64,000 nt of DNA from JTS-RE9 sp964649195 (GCA_964649195.1 CAZYPK010000008.1:4075-68074), one strand, 5' to 3'. Counted from the first letter of the stretch, positions 35,289 through 44,499 are shown. A program made the numbers and translations. Notes: a model not told the origin generated them from the sequence alone.

Positions 35289-35307
35289 GAAGTGTGGTCG
35301 GTTTCAT
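35241..35307 (-). pseudogene. Orphan 5' fragment of a DUF1501 gene
   Basis: On the minus strand, GGGAGGTATT-like upstream sequence and an ATG at 35307 start MKPTTLLAAQDALNRRVFLKAS, the beginning of a DUF1501 Tat signal. After the conserved 48 bp (35288-35241) it diverges into unrelated sequence and soon stops. The first six codons differ from those of the intact gene (MNKHTII). It still has its own ribosome-binding site. It is either the original start of the DUF1501 gene, displaced by the toxin-antitoxin module, or the relic of a second gene. Confidence 0.75.
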
Positions 35308-35358
35308 GGGAGGTATTCCAATAACGTCAGGTGCAATGGCCGGCGGTTTGCATCGATT

Positions 35359-35452
35359 CATTTAGCCGTTCGCCTTGGCGAACGGAGGAGTGTCAGTCGG
35401 ATCGGGTGGCTCAAGGTCTAAAGACGCCGTTCGCCAAGGCGAACGGCTAAAT
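35359..35452. repeat. REP-C inverted pair
   Basis: ATTTAGCCGTTCGCCTTGGC (from 35359) and the inverse GCCGTTCGCCAAGGCGAAC plus GGCTAAAT (35426-35452) flank about 40 bp. The pair lies directly after the stop of the PSD1 gene. Confidence 0.85.
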
Positions 35453-35458
35453 GATCGT

Positions 35459-38400
35459 TCACTCCCGCATCACCGCCTCATCAAGATTCAAAAGGATGTT
35501 GGCCGTCAGTGTATAAGCGGCAAGTTCTTCCGGTTTGATGGCGCTGTCGGAAGCAGCATCGCCAAAGGAAACCAGTTTCTTTGCCTCGGCGGGTGACTTG
35601 GCGAAGTGAGCCATATCCTCGCGCAGGCCGCCTGCGAGAATCGAAAGTTCCTCCGCACCGGGTTTGCGGCTGACGATCAGGCGGAAGGCGAAGGTGATTC
35701 GCTCTTCAACGGTCTCGCCGCCTTCGCGGATCATGCGTTCGCCCAGTTTGCGGGCCGCTTCCACGTAGGTGATCTCGTTGAGCAGCGCCAGGGCCTGGAG
35801 CGGCGTGTTGGTGCGCGATCGCTTGATCGTGCAGACTTCGCGGCTGGGGGCGTCGAAGATCACCATCGACGGCGGCGGTGCGGTGCGCTTGATGATGGTG
35901 TACATCGTCCGCCGGTGCAGGCCCTCGCCCTTGTCGTGCTTGTAGCCGCGCAGGTCGCCGTAGCGGCTGGTCTCATCCCACACGCCCTGCGGCTTGTAGG
36001 GCCGGACGCTGGGGCCGCCCAGTTTTTCCACCAGCAGGCCGCTGGCGAAAAGCGCCTGATCGCGGATCACCTCCGCGGCAAGGCGGAAGCGCGGCCCGCG
36101 CGCCAGCAATCGATTGTCGGGGTCGCGCGCCAGATGCAGCGGCGACACCGCCGCCGACTGGCGATAAACCGCGCTCATCACGATGAGCTTCTGAAACGCC
36201 TTCATGTCCCACGCCCTGGCGGGTCGGCCACCGACGCGAGGCAGCGCCTTCGGATTCATGAACTCCGAGGCCAGCCAGTCGAGCAGTTCAGGATGGCTGG
36301 GGAAATCAGCCTGTGAACCGAAGTTTTCCGAGGTCTTGACGATGCCCGTGCCGAAGAAATGCTCCCACGCCCGGTTCACCCAGACGCGCGAGGTCAGCGG
36401 ATTGGAGGGGTGGACCATCCACCGCGCCAGCCCCAGCCGATCCATCTTCTGCCCCGCAGGCAAGGGCGGCAGGGCGGCAGGCAGTCCCGCTTCGACCTTC
36501 TCGCCTTTCTTGTCGTACTCGCCACGCAGCAGCAGATGCGCCGGGCGGGGCGGACCTTCGCGCATCACCATGACGGTGGGCAACTGCTTGCTCAACCCAT
36601 CAACCTTCGCCTGCGCTTCCTTCACCTTCGCCGCCGCGGCTGCGATCGGGCTGTCGGCATTGGCGATGAAGAAATCCTCAAGCTGTTTCCGCTGTGCATC
36701 GCTGCGGTTGGCCGCCGGTGTGGCGACGATCTGCCGGATGTCGGCCGGGTAAAGCACGCCTTCGAGCTTGACCGCCGCGGCAGGCAGCGATGTGGATGAC
36801 AAACGGAACCGGCCGATGTTGTGCTGATCGAGCGCGTTGTGAACCAGTTGCACGGTGATCGTCGCATCGGCGGGGACCTTCACCGGCGCCGGGGCCAGGA
36901 ACATCGCCTTGCGATTTTCCTTTTTCGTCGGACCATCGACCGCCCATCCCTTGCCTGCCCTCTGCTGAACGACGAAGCTGATGTTCCAATCCTTCTGCGA
37001 GTAATCGGCGACGGCTTTGTCGAAGTTGACCTTGATCGGTTCCTTGAGTCCCGGCGCAGTGATCCGGGCATCAACCTGCGAGAGAACGAAGTTGCCGTTG
37101 GGATACCGCCCCAGGCTCTGCTGCGGCAGGGTGGGATCGATGAAGCACTCCAGCAGCAGGCCGGTGAAGGCGCCTTCGCTCAGCGGCGCGGTGATGGTGT
37201 AGGTGTCGCGGGCCGGGTTGGCGCCGGAGGCCAGGTAGGCGCCATCGCTTTGGCGGGTGAGCGTGGCGTTGCCACGCGAGGTGACGGCGGTGGGTTCGAG
37301 CGGTGTCCAGGGCTGATCGTTGGAGGCGAGTTGCTTCCTGAACTGCGGCTCCCATGCGGCGATGAGCTGCGGCAACCGCTTCTTCGTTTCGGCCACCTGC
37401 TTCTGCGCCGCGGCCAGTTCGGCTTCCAGCTTCGCCTTTTCGTCCTGCATCTCCGCCGTGAGCACGTTGACGACCGGCGCGGTGTTGCGCGATTCGCCTT
37501 GCAGGATGCCGGCTTCGGGCACGTTGTTGAAGAAGGCGAAGAACTGAAAGAACTCCTTCTGGGAGATCGGGTCGTACTTGTGATCGTGGCACCGGCAGCA
37601 GTTGAAGGTGAGCGCCAGCCACGTGAGGCCGGTGGTTTCCACGCGGTCGATGACGGTTTCGATCCGCCATTCCTCGGCGATCAATCCGCCTTCACCGTTG
37701 AGCCTGGTGTTGCGGTTGAATCCGGTGGCCACGACCTGCGAAGGCGCGGCATCGGGCAGCATGTCGCCGGCCAGTTGTTCGATGGTGAACTGATCGAAAG
37801 GCATGTTGTCATTGAAGGCGCGGATCACCCAGTCGCGCCACGGCCACTGAAAGCGGCTGCTATCGACCTGAAACCCGTTGCTGTCGGCATACCGGGCAAA
37901 GTCGAGCCAGCGCAGCGCCATCCGCTCCCCATAGCGCGGCGAGGCCAGCAGCCGATCCACCAGCTTCTCGTAGGCATCGGCCGAGGCGTCCTTCACAAAC
38001 GCATCCACCTCCGCAGGCGTCGGCGGCAGGCCGGTCAGATCGAGCGACACCCGCCGGATCAAAGTCTCCTTCGAAGCCTCCGGCGATGGCGCCAGCCCTT
38101 CCTTTTCCAGCCGGGCGAGAATGAAACGATCAATGTCGTTGCGAGGCCAGTCGCTTTTCCTGACCGCAGGCGGAGCCGGGCGGGTGATCGGTTCAAACGC
38201 CCAGTGGCCTTCGTAGTCGGCGCCCTGGGCAACCCAGCGGCGCAGCGTGGCGATCTGCTCAGGCGTGAGCTTCTTGCCCAGCCTGGCCGGCGGCATCACC
38301 TCGGTGCGGTCCTCGGCGGTCAGCCTGCGAATCAGCTCGCTCTCATCCGGCTTGCCCGGCACGATCACCCGCTCGCCCGACTCGGCGGGCTTGAGCGCCT

Positions 38401-38584
38401 CGGAACGAATGTCCAACCGAAAACCGCCCTTACGTTCCTTCTCATCAAAACCGTGACAGTGAAAGCAGGTGTCGGAAAGAATCGGACGAATGTCACGATT
38501 GAACGACAGCTTAGGCTCGGCAGCCCGGGCCGCCGTCGCCAGCGAGGCGAAGAGAATGACACCCAAGGCGAAAGGTTTCGTCAT
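35459..38584 (-). CDS. PSD1 and planctomycete cytochrome C domain protein (DUF1549/DUF1553)
   Basis: About 1041 residues with a signal peptide (MTKPFALGVILFASLATAARA). Near residues 30-110 is the PSC1-type cytochrome C-like domain (SDTCFHCHG with a CxxCH heme motif, MPPARLGKKLT). A DUF1549 domain follows (LTGLPPTPAEVDAF, LASPRYGERMALRWLDFARYADSNGF, and CCRCHDHKYDPI with a second CxxCH). A carbohydrate-binding-like middle and a C-terminal DUF1553 domain follow (NPLTSRVWVNRAWEHFFGTGIV, TNTPLQALALLNE). The family is characteristic of planctomycetes and is often paired with DUF1501. The biochemical role is not established. Confidence 0.92.
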   Translation of the reverse strand: MTKPFALGVILFASLATAARAAEPKLSFNRDIRPILSDTCFHCHGFDEKERKGGFRLDIRSEALKPAESGERVIVPGKPDESELIRRLTAEDRTEVMPPARLGKKLTPEQIATLRRWVAQGADYEGHWAFEPITRPAPPAVRKSDWPRNDIDRFILARLEKEGLAPSPEASKETLIRRVSLDLTGLPPTPAEVDAFVKDASADAYEKLVDRLLASPRYGERMALRWLDFARYADSNGFQVDSSRFQWPWRDWVIRAFNDNMPFDQFTIEQLAGDMLPDAAPSQVVATGFNRNTRLNGEGGLIAEEWRIETVIDRVETTGLTWLALTFNCCRCHDHKYDPISQKEFFQFFAFFNNVPEAGILQGESRNTAPVVNVLTAEMQDEKAKLEAELAAAQKQVAETKKRLPQLIAAWEPQFRKQLASNDQPWTPLEPTAVTSRGNATLTRQSDGAYLASGANPARDTYTITAPLSEGAFTGLLLECFIDPTLPQQSLGRYPNGNFVLSQVDARITAPGLKEPIKVNFDKAVADYSQKDWNISFVVQQRAGKGWAVDGPTKKENRKAMFLAPAPVKVPADATITVQLVHNALDQHNIGRFRLSSTSLPAAAVKLEGVLYPADIRQIVATPAANRSDAQRKQLEDFFIANADSPIAAAAAKVKEAQAKVDGLSKQLPTVMVMREGPPRPAHLLLRGEYDKKGEKVEAGLPAALPPLPAGQKMDRLGLARWMVHPSNPLTSRVWVNRAWEHFFGTGIVKTSENFGSQADFPSHPELLDWLASEFMNPKALPRVGGRPARAWDMKAFQKLIVMSAVYRQSAAVSPLHLARDPDNRLLARGPRFRLAAEVIRDQALFASGLLVEKLGGPSVRPYKPQGVWDETSRYGDLRGYKHDKGEGLHRRTMYTIIKRTAPPPSMVIFDAPSREVCTIKRSRTNTPLQALALLNEITYVEAARKLGERMIREGGETVEERITFAFRLIVSRKPGAEELSILAGGLREDMAHFAKSPAEAKKLVSFGDAASDSAIKPEELAAYTLTANILLNLDEAVMRE

Positions 38585-38702
38585 GATCCGAAGCTCCAAG
38601 TTCAATCAACTCAATCAACGATCCCGGTAAACATTACCCTGCATCATGAGCCAGGCCAACAGAAGGTTACGCATGACGAAGGTAAAAAGGGACTCCTGAA
38701 TA

Positions 38703-38722
38703 ACCTCCCGTCCAAGCCGCTT
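38703..38722. repeat. REP-A palindrome
   Basis: AGCCGCTTGCGGCTTCGC, in the 442-bp repeat-filled gap between the PSD1 gene and thyX. Confidence 0.8.
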
Positions 38723-38815
38723 GCGGCTTCGCAATCCCCCGATTCACAATACATCGGGGCTTATTCAGAAGCCCCAAAGCATAGGCGACAGAATGGCCGG
38801 GGCGAGGGCCGGGTG

Positions 38816-38880
38816 AGGGCTGAAGGCTGAAGGCTGAAGGCTGAAGGCTGAAGGCTGAAGGCTGAAAGCTGAAGGCTGGG
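38816..38880 (+). repeat. GGCTGAA heptamer array
   Basis: About eight 7-bp units with rare single changes, followed by two to three GGGTGGCT units and GGGGCTGAAGG. Reads in all frames without stops as SAFSLQP-type peptides, which are not real proteins. Confidence 0.9.
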
Positions 38881-38926
38881 TGGCTGGGTGGCTGGGGCTG
38901 AAGGCTCTGTCTCCTGTCTCCTGTCC

Positions 38927-39011
38927 CGCCGTTTTCGAGGTCTTTCGTCCCTCGCGCGATTGCCCCTTCTTCAGGCCGTTCACGTCCGCGACTCGTTGAG
39001 TCGCGGCTCTT
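38927..39011. repeat. Partial copy of the 40005-40178 element (inverse)
   Basis: GTTTTCGAGGTCTTTC, CCTCGCGCGATT and TTCTTCAGGCCGTTCACG, followed by the CCGCGACTC-GTT-GAGTCGCGG hairpin, match one half of 40005-40178 in inverse orientation. The other terminus is missing. Confidence 0.8.
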
Positions 39012-39026
39012 GTTTCCGGCTCAGGC

Positions 39027-39944
39027 TCACAAGCCCAGCCGCATCTTCTTCGCTTCCCATTCCGCCGCCTCGCGCTTGTTTTCGGTGGCGATCGGTTTGC
39101 CAGTCTGGATCGCCTCGATTTCCAGGCGGGTCAGTTGCATGGCGTCGAGGCGGTAATCGAGAAACGCCTCCGCCGTGATGGGCACGATCGGCTGAATCAG
39201 GGCGTACATCGCATTCGCATAGTCGCGGATCTCCTGCTGGGCGTGCGAATCCATGCGCAGCGACAGGAAGTGCAGGATGTTGTGCAGGTCGCATTTCCAG
39301 TACCACTGGGTGTAGGCATTGACCGGCAACCCGATGCGGGCCAGTTCGCGGGTCACGCCCTTGTCAAGCTGCGACTGGTACCGCTCGTACTGGGCCTCGC
39401 ACTCGCCCAGCCAGTTGAGGAATTCCTGGGCGGTGCCGACATCGACCGGCTGATCGCCGCCCTGCCGGTTGCTGGTTGACTGGGCCCGCACGTTGTCGAT
39501 CGACGGGATGTAAAAGCGATCCGGCACCACCGAGTAGCGTGCGGAATACTCGTTCACATTGGCCGTGCGATGGCGAATCCACTGCCGGGCGATGAACATG
39601 GGCATCACCACGTGGAACTTGAACTCGATCATCTCCAGCGGCGTGGTGTGGCGATGGCGAAGCAGGTACCGGATCAGCCCGCGATCTTCGTTCACTTTTT
39701 TCGTGCCTTGCCCGTAGGAAACGCGCGCGGCCTGGACGATCGCGCTGTCCGCCGTGGCGCCCACGGGAACCAGCCGGGGCATCACATCGACCAGGGCGAT
39801 CAGCCCATGCTCATGCACCTTGATCTCCCAGCGGGCGGCGCCGTTCATCACATCCCGCGTGGGCGATTCAAACGGCTTATGCGCGATGTCAAAGACGGGA
39901 ACCGAAGGCGAACCGGCCGAGTCACTGGAGGGGGAAGTGGTCAT
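39027..39944 (-). CDS. thyX: Flavin-dependent thymidylate synthase
   Basis: A 305-residue FAD enzyme making dTMP from dUMP with methylene-tetrahydrofolate and NADPH. The ThyX motif appears as RHRTANVNEYSARYS (the usual first Ser is Asn, while the catalytic-position Ser after NEY is kept). It is supported by RYLLRHRHTTPLEMIEFKF upstream and by DLHNILHFLSLRMDSHAQQEIRDYA downstream. The start at 39944 (MTTSPSSD) is the second of two close ATGs. No thyA is present in the window. Confidence 0.95.
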   Translation of the reverse strand: MTTSPSSDSAGSPSVPVFDIAHKPFESPTRDVMNGAARWEIKVHEHGLIALVDVMPRLVPVGATADSAIVQAARVSYGQGTKKVNEDRGLIRYLLRHRHTTPLEMIEFKFHVVMPMFIARQWIRHRTANVNEYSARYSVVPDRFYIPSIDNVRAQSTSNRQGGDQPVDVGTAQEFLNWLGECEAQYERYQSQLDKGVTRELARIGLPVNAYTQWYWKCDLHNILHFLSLRMDSHAQQEIRDYANAMYALIQPIVPITAEAFLDYRLDAMQLTRLEIEAIQTGKPIATENKREAAEWEAKKMRLGL

Positions 39945-40004
39945 GCGCGGCATCATAACGAACTCTCCGCCTTTGGCTGATGGGCTTTCAACCTGGGTTC
40001 ACGA

Positions 40005-40178
40005 TCAGAGCCGCGACTCAACGAGTCGCGGACGTGAACGGCCTGAAGGAGGGGAAATCGCGCGAGGGGTGAAAGACCTCGAAAATCGCGGGGAGCAGGA
40101 CAGAGGTCGTCGATCCGCCGTGCTGCGTTACGTTTCTTCAGGTCGCTCACGTCCGCGACTCGTTGAGTCGCGGCTCTG
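40005..40178. repeat. TIR element sharing ends with the CTGAG family, other core
   Basis: Termini CAGAGCCGCGACTCA and its inverse TGAGTCGCGGCTCTG, each with the AAC/GTT-loop hairpin of the CTGAG family. The core is unrelated to 9287-9491. Half of it recurs at 38927-39011. It sits in the 361-bp gap between thyX and the sigma factor gene. Confidence 0.82.
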
Positions 40179-40213
40179 ATCAAACCCGGCCTGTGGCCGC
40201 CTCCCCCGGCCTG

Positions 40214-40252
40214 CGAAAAAGACAACGGCGGGGTCGGGGGACCTCGCCGTTG
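40214..40252 (-). terminator. Terminator of the sigma factor gene
   Basis: On the minus strand CAACGGCG...CGCCGTTG (14-nt loop) is followed by TCTTTTTC. It begins about 53 nt after the stop at 40306. Confidence 0.75.
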
Positions 40253-40305
40253 CATGGGATTCAATTGTTCTTCACGACGCCCGGTTGTCGCTTCGGGTGA
40301 AGCGA

Positions 40306-41316
40306 TCAGCCCAGGTAGTCGGTCTCGAGCGTCAGCCGGATTTTTTCCAGAGCCTTGTTCTGAATCTGGCGGACGCGTTCCTTGGTGACGCCGATGATCC
40401 TGCCGACCTGTTCGAGGGTGAGCGGCGAAGCTTCGGGGTCAAGCTGGACGCCCTTGCCCAGGCCGAAGCGGTGCTCGATCACTTCCTGCTCGATGTCGGA
40501 CAGTTCGGCACGGTTGTCCTTCATGATCAGGCGAAGCTCATCAACGCAGTCGTCCTCGTGGCCTTCACGCTTCTTCTGCATGAAGTCGCTCTTCTCAAGC
40601 TTCGGGTCAAAGTCGGTCGGGAAAAGCTGGCGGTACTTGCTCAGCTTGATGCCCGATCGGCTGAAAGCCTTGAGGATCGCCCGGCAGGCGTAGGTCGAGA
40701 ACTTGAAGCCGCGGGCCACATCGAACTTGTCCACCGCGCGAAGCAGGGCCATGTTGCCTTCGCTGACGAGGTCGCTGAAATCGACTTCGCTCATGCGGGT
40801 CCGCTTGGCCATCGCCAGCACCAGGGCGAGGTTGGTCTGGGCGATCATGTCGCGGTAGTGCTCGCTCTTGCGGTGCCATTCGAGCATTTCACGGGCCGGG
40901 CCGGCCTTGACGGCGCCGCCGGTGGCCGCGCCGATCCGTTCCTTGAGCTGCGCCACCATGAAGCGGGCGTAGTTGAACTGAAGGAACAGGGCCCGCTCCT
41001 GGGCCGCGTTGAGCAGCGTGGAACTGGAGGTTTTCACGCGGCTGTCGGGCGTGATGTTCTCCATCAGCGGGTGGTACCAGCTCGTGTCAGGGCGGGCGAT
41101 CGCCGGGGCTTCATCGAAGATGACCTTCATCGCCTCGGCCTTGCGGAACAGGTCGTTGTCAACGTAGTCACATTCGCCGGCCATGAGCCGGGTCAGGGTC
41201 CGCTGGTCGGCCTCGCTCAGTTGCTGCCGACTGTTGGCCAGCGACACGCGCTTGCCACGCCGGGCCTGCTCCAGAGGCGAGGGGGTCTTCTTTGGATTTT
41301 TCAGGACTTGAGGCAT
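40306..41316 (-). CDS. Divergent sigma-70 family RNA polymerase sigma factor
   Basis: A 336-residue sigma factor. Region 2 is clear (DLVSEGNMALLRAVDKFDVARGFKFSTYACRAILKAFSR), as is region 4 (EVIEHRFGLGKG...LTLEQVGRIIGVTKERVRQIQNKALEKIR). The tryptophan pair of the canonical TYATWWIRQ melting motif is replaced by TYACRAIL, and a recognisable region 3 is missing. This suggests a non-housekeeping factor with altered promoter opening. The first 75 residues are a poorly conserved basic region. The ATG at 41316 has AGGT 7 nt upstream. A GC hairpin (41461-41482) and a TTGCC...GGCAA hairpin (41347-41372) lie in its leader. Confidence 0.88.
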   Translation of the reverse strand: MPQVLKNPKKTPSPLEQARRGKRVSLANSRQQLSEADQRTLTRLMAGECDYVDNDLFRKAEAMKVIFDEAPAIARPDTSWYHPLMENITPDSRVKTSSSTLLNAAQERALFLQFNYARFMVAQLKERIGAATGGAVKAGPAREMLEWHRKSEHYRDMIAQTNLALVLAMAKRTRMSEVDFSDLVSEGNMALLRAVDKFDVARGFKFSTYACRAILKAFSRSGIKLSKYRQLFPTDFDPKLEKSDFMQKKREGHEDDCVDELRLIMKDNRAELSDIEQEVIEHRFGLGKGVQLDPEASPLTLEQVGRIIGVTKERVRQIQNKALEKIRLTLETDYLG

Positions 41317-41806
41317 ACAACACCTACCTTTCCCTGGAAAGTCTTGCCTTCCACCTATTTGGAGGGCAACAAACCCGGATGGTTCCCAAAACTTCACGGT
41401 TAGGACGATTTTTTCTTCGGTGGAACGTCGCCCGCGGGGATCGGGCACTTGGGGGCGGGTCCGGCACCGATTCTTCATCCGGTGCAACTCCACTACAGTA
41501 TTTACACGCATCTCATCGATTTTGTTCTGGCCCTGTGCATACATTTCCGAAAAAAACCGGATTTCCACACCACCGCATGGGGAAAACCCGTAAAGCCGGT
41601 CATTGACACTACTTTCCGTTTGACTAGGATGCCACCATAAATCTCGCCAGCCAGTCAATATCGACTGGAACGAGGTTCTCACCCCCATAATCAGGGGTGA
41701 TTGGGGCAGTTATCGGCCATTTCCATCGATCGAACCGCCTGTAGCGACTTTCCGGACCTGGCCCGCCTCCATCAACGCCTCCATCCTTCCACCTTAGGAG
41801 TGAATC
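41317..41806. other. 490-bp intergenic region, divergent promoters
   Basis: The longest gap here without an insertion-like element. It holds two hairpins near the sigma-gene side (41347-41372 and GCACCG-10 nt-CGGTGC at 41461-41482) and a promoter towards the superoxide dismutase gene. No believable reading frame is present. Confidence 0.6.
41603..41630 (+). promoter_or_regulatory. Promoter upstream of superoxide dismutase
   Basis: A perfect TTGACA (41603-41608), a 16-bp spacer, then TAGGAT (41625-41630). The leader to the ATG would be about 170 nt. Confidence 0.55.
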
Positions 41807-42442
<636 letters not shown>

Positions 42443-42471
42443 GCCGATGTGAATGATTGAACTGCCCCCCC

Positions 42472-42502
42472 AAAGCCCACGCACTCCCGTGCGTGGGCTT
42501 TT
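42472..42502 (+). terminator. sodA: Rho-independent terminator of sodA
   Basis: AAGCCCACGCAC-TCCC-GTGCGTGGGCTT, followed by TTCACTTC. It lies 30 nt after the stop. Confidence 0.8.
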
Positions 42503-42554
42503 CACTTCACCAATCACCATTGCCTGACGGATGGCGGCGTCCTAAACCTTGGTC

Positions 42555-42635
42555 ATGGTCTATCACGGTCACATCAAGGACGGGCGCGTGGTGCTCGATG
42601 AACCGGCGGTCGCCTTCACTGCTTTGATGCGCTGA
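42555..42635 (+). pseudogene. Truncated antitoxin remnant
   Basis: A 26-codon frame, MVYHGHIKDGRVVLDEPAVAFTALMR, whose first 18 residues match the N-terminus of DUF104/AF2212-like antitoxins (compare MVQSVQGVFRDGRVELLEP at 8042). It breaks off early, and no toxin follows. A degenerate REP-B palindrome (42728-42750) lies downstream. Confidence 0.55.
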
Positions 42636-42748
42636 CCGTAGAGGAAATTGCATTTGCCCGGTCCAGATGAACGGAGGGGATTGGGCGTGGTTGAAGTGTG
42701 TGCCGCCACATGCGATTGCCCCGGAACGCGCGGCGAGGACGCCGCGGC

Positions 42749-42757
42749 TGCTATAAT
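42749..42757 (+). promoter_or_regulatory. pfaD: Extended -10 of pfaD
   Basis: TGCTATAAT is a perfect extended -10 (TATAAT at 42752-42757), 38 nt before the ATG. No -35 match, as expected for extended -10 promoters. Confidence 0.6.
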
Positions 42758-42794
42758 CCGCCGTTTCGATTGAGCCTTGCTGTGAGCCGCCTGC

Positions 42795-44465
42795 ATGATC
42801 TCCGCCGATGCCTCGAAGCTTCCAAAGATCGCAACCTCTTCGCACGCCCTTGGCGTCTGGGGTGGTGATGCCTCATCGATCAGCGACAATCCCGCCGCGA
42901 TTCGTGGCGCACTGCATGACATCCATTCGCCGGTCACGATCGTCGAACACCGGAACCAACCGGCCATCGCCCTCGGTGGCACGCTTCGCATCGGTGATGA
43001 TGCGGGCGAAGCGGATGATGTGACCGCGTTTCCGCTGCTGGGCTACGCCCCGCCGCTGTCGCCGAGGCAACTGGGCGATGCCACGTTCTGCGCCGATCAT
43101 GCCATCGACTTCCCCTACATGACCGGCTCGATGGCCAACGGCATCGCCTCGGTCGAGCTTGTTGAAGCCATCGCCCATACAGGAATGCTTGGGGCCTACG
43201 GCGCCGCGGGGCAGCGCATTGAAGTCATCGAATCCGCCATCGATCGATTGCAGGCAAGCGCCGGCGATCGCACCTTTGCCTTCAACCTGATTCACAGCCC
43301 CAACGAACCGGCCCACGAGATGCGCGTCGTCGAGCTTTACATCAAGCGAGGCATCACGCTCGTCGAAGCCTCGGCCTATCTCGATCTCACACCTGCCGTC
43401 GTGCGTTATCGCGTGACCGGCCTGCATCGCGATTCGCAAGGCCGGGTGATGGCGAGGCATCGCATCATCGCCAAGGCTTCGCGCGTGGAAGTGGCGAACA
43501 AATGGTTCGCGCCGCCGCCGATGAAGATGGTGGAGGCGCTGGCGGCGCAAGGTTTCATCACCCGCGAGGAGGCGGCGCTCTCGCAGGAGATTCCGATGGC
43601 GCAGGACCTCACCGCCGAGGCGGATTCGGGCGGCCACACCGACAATCGACCGTTCATCACGCTGTTGCCCACGTTCCTGACGCTGCGCGATCGGCTTGCA
43701 CGGGAGCACGGTTACGCGGCGCGAAACATTCCGCTTCGCATCGGCATCGGCGGCGGCATCGCCACGCCTGCGTCAGCCGCCGCGGCGTTTGCGATGGGCG
43801 CGGCCTACATCGTCACCGGCTCGATCAATCAGGCCTGTCTCGAATCAGGCTCCAGCGCACCGGTGCGAACGATGCTCGCCCAGGCCCAGCAGGCCGATGT
43901 GATCATGGCGCCGGCGGCGGACATGTTCGAGATGGGCGTGAAGCTTCAGGTGCTCAAGCGAGGCACCATGTTCGCCATGCGCGCCCAGAAACTTTTCGAG
44001 CTTTACCGCGCACACGATTCAATGGAAACAATCCCTGCGGCGGAGCGGGCGAACATCGAGAAGACGATCTTCCGCGCGACGCTCGATGAAATCTGGCGGA
44101 AGACGCGCGATTACTTCGCACCGTTTGATCCCGATCAGGTGGCCAAGGCCGACCGCGATCCCAAGCATCGCATGGCGTTGGTTTTCCGCTGGTATCTGGG
44201 CCTTTCTTCGCGCTGGGCCAATGCGGGCGACGCTTCGCGCACCATCGATTACCAGGTCTGGTGCGGACCCGCGATGGGCGCGTTCAACGAATGGACGCGC
44301 GGCTCGTTCCTGGAGAAGGCGGAGAACCGGAAAACGGCAGTCGTCGCGCAGAACCTGATGCACGGCGCCGCGGTGCTGACGCGCCTGGCCGCGCTGCGAA
44401 GCCAGGGAGTGCGGCTGCCGGAGGAGTTGATGCAGGTGACGCCGATCGAGCATCCGAAACTTTAG
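42795..44465 (+). CDS. pfaD: PfaD-family trans-acting enoyl reductase
   Basis: A 556-residue protein resembling PfaD, the flavin-dependent enoyl reductase that serves polyunsaturated fatty-acid and related polyketide synthases. Evidence: YMTGSMANGIASVELVEAIAHTGMLGAYGAAG, FNLIHSPNEPAHEMRVVELYIKRG, IPMAQDLTAEADSGGHTDNRP, RIGIGGGIATPASAAAAFAMGAAYIVTGSINQA and DVIMAPAADMFEMGVKLQVLKRGTMFAMRAQKL. These form the nitronate-monooxygenase-like flavin barrel plus the C-terminal extension of the family. No pfaABC or other synthase gene lies in the window, so it is an orphan. The gene after it encodes RsmJ, which is not functionally related. Confidence 0.9.
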   Translation: MISADASKLPKIATSSHALGVWGGDASSISDNPAAIRGALHDIHSPVTIVEHRNQPAIALGGTLRIGDDAGEADDVTAFPLLGYAPPLSPRQLGDATFCADHAIDFPYMTGSMANGIASVELVEAIAHTGMLGAYGAAGQRIEVIESAIDRLQASAGDRTFAFNLIHSPNEPAHEMRVVELYIKRGITLVEASAYLDLTPAVVRYRVTGLHRDSQGRVMARHRIIAKASRVEVANKWFAPPPMKMVEALAAQGFITREEAALSQEIPMAQDLTAEADSGGHTDNRPFITLLPTFLTLRDRLAREHGYAARNIPLRIGIGGGIATPASAAAAFAMGAAYIVTGSINQACLESGSSAPVRTMLAQAQQADVIMAPAADMFEMGVKLQVLKRGTMFAMRAQKLFELYRAHDSMETIPAAERANIEKTIFRATLDEIWRKTRDYFAPFDPDQVAKADRDPKHRMALVFRWYLGLSSRWANAGDASRTIDYQVWCGPAMGAFNEWTRGSFLEKAENRKTAVVAQNLMHGAAVLTRLAALRSQGVRLPEELMQVTPIEHPKL

Positions 44466-44483
44466 CCGTCCGCCTTGGCGGAC
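44464..44483. repeat. REP-C-like palindrome, diverged
   Basis: AGCCGTCCGCCTTGGCGGAC, overlapping the stop codon of pfaD. The stem changed by paired substitutions (GTTCGCC to GTCCGCC with GGCGAAC to GGCGGAC), so the hairpin is preserved. Confidence 0.75.
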
Positions 44484-44499
44484 AAAGTCCCGCGACGCC

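Noticed and set aside
38816..38880. Long open frames over heptamer arrays (SAFSLQP peptides)
   Set aside because: A 7-bp repeat without stop codons stays open in every frame and gives the same peptide repeats, so these are artefacts.
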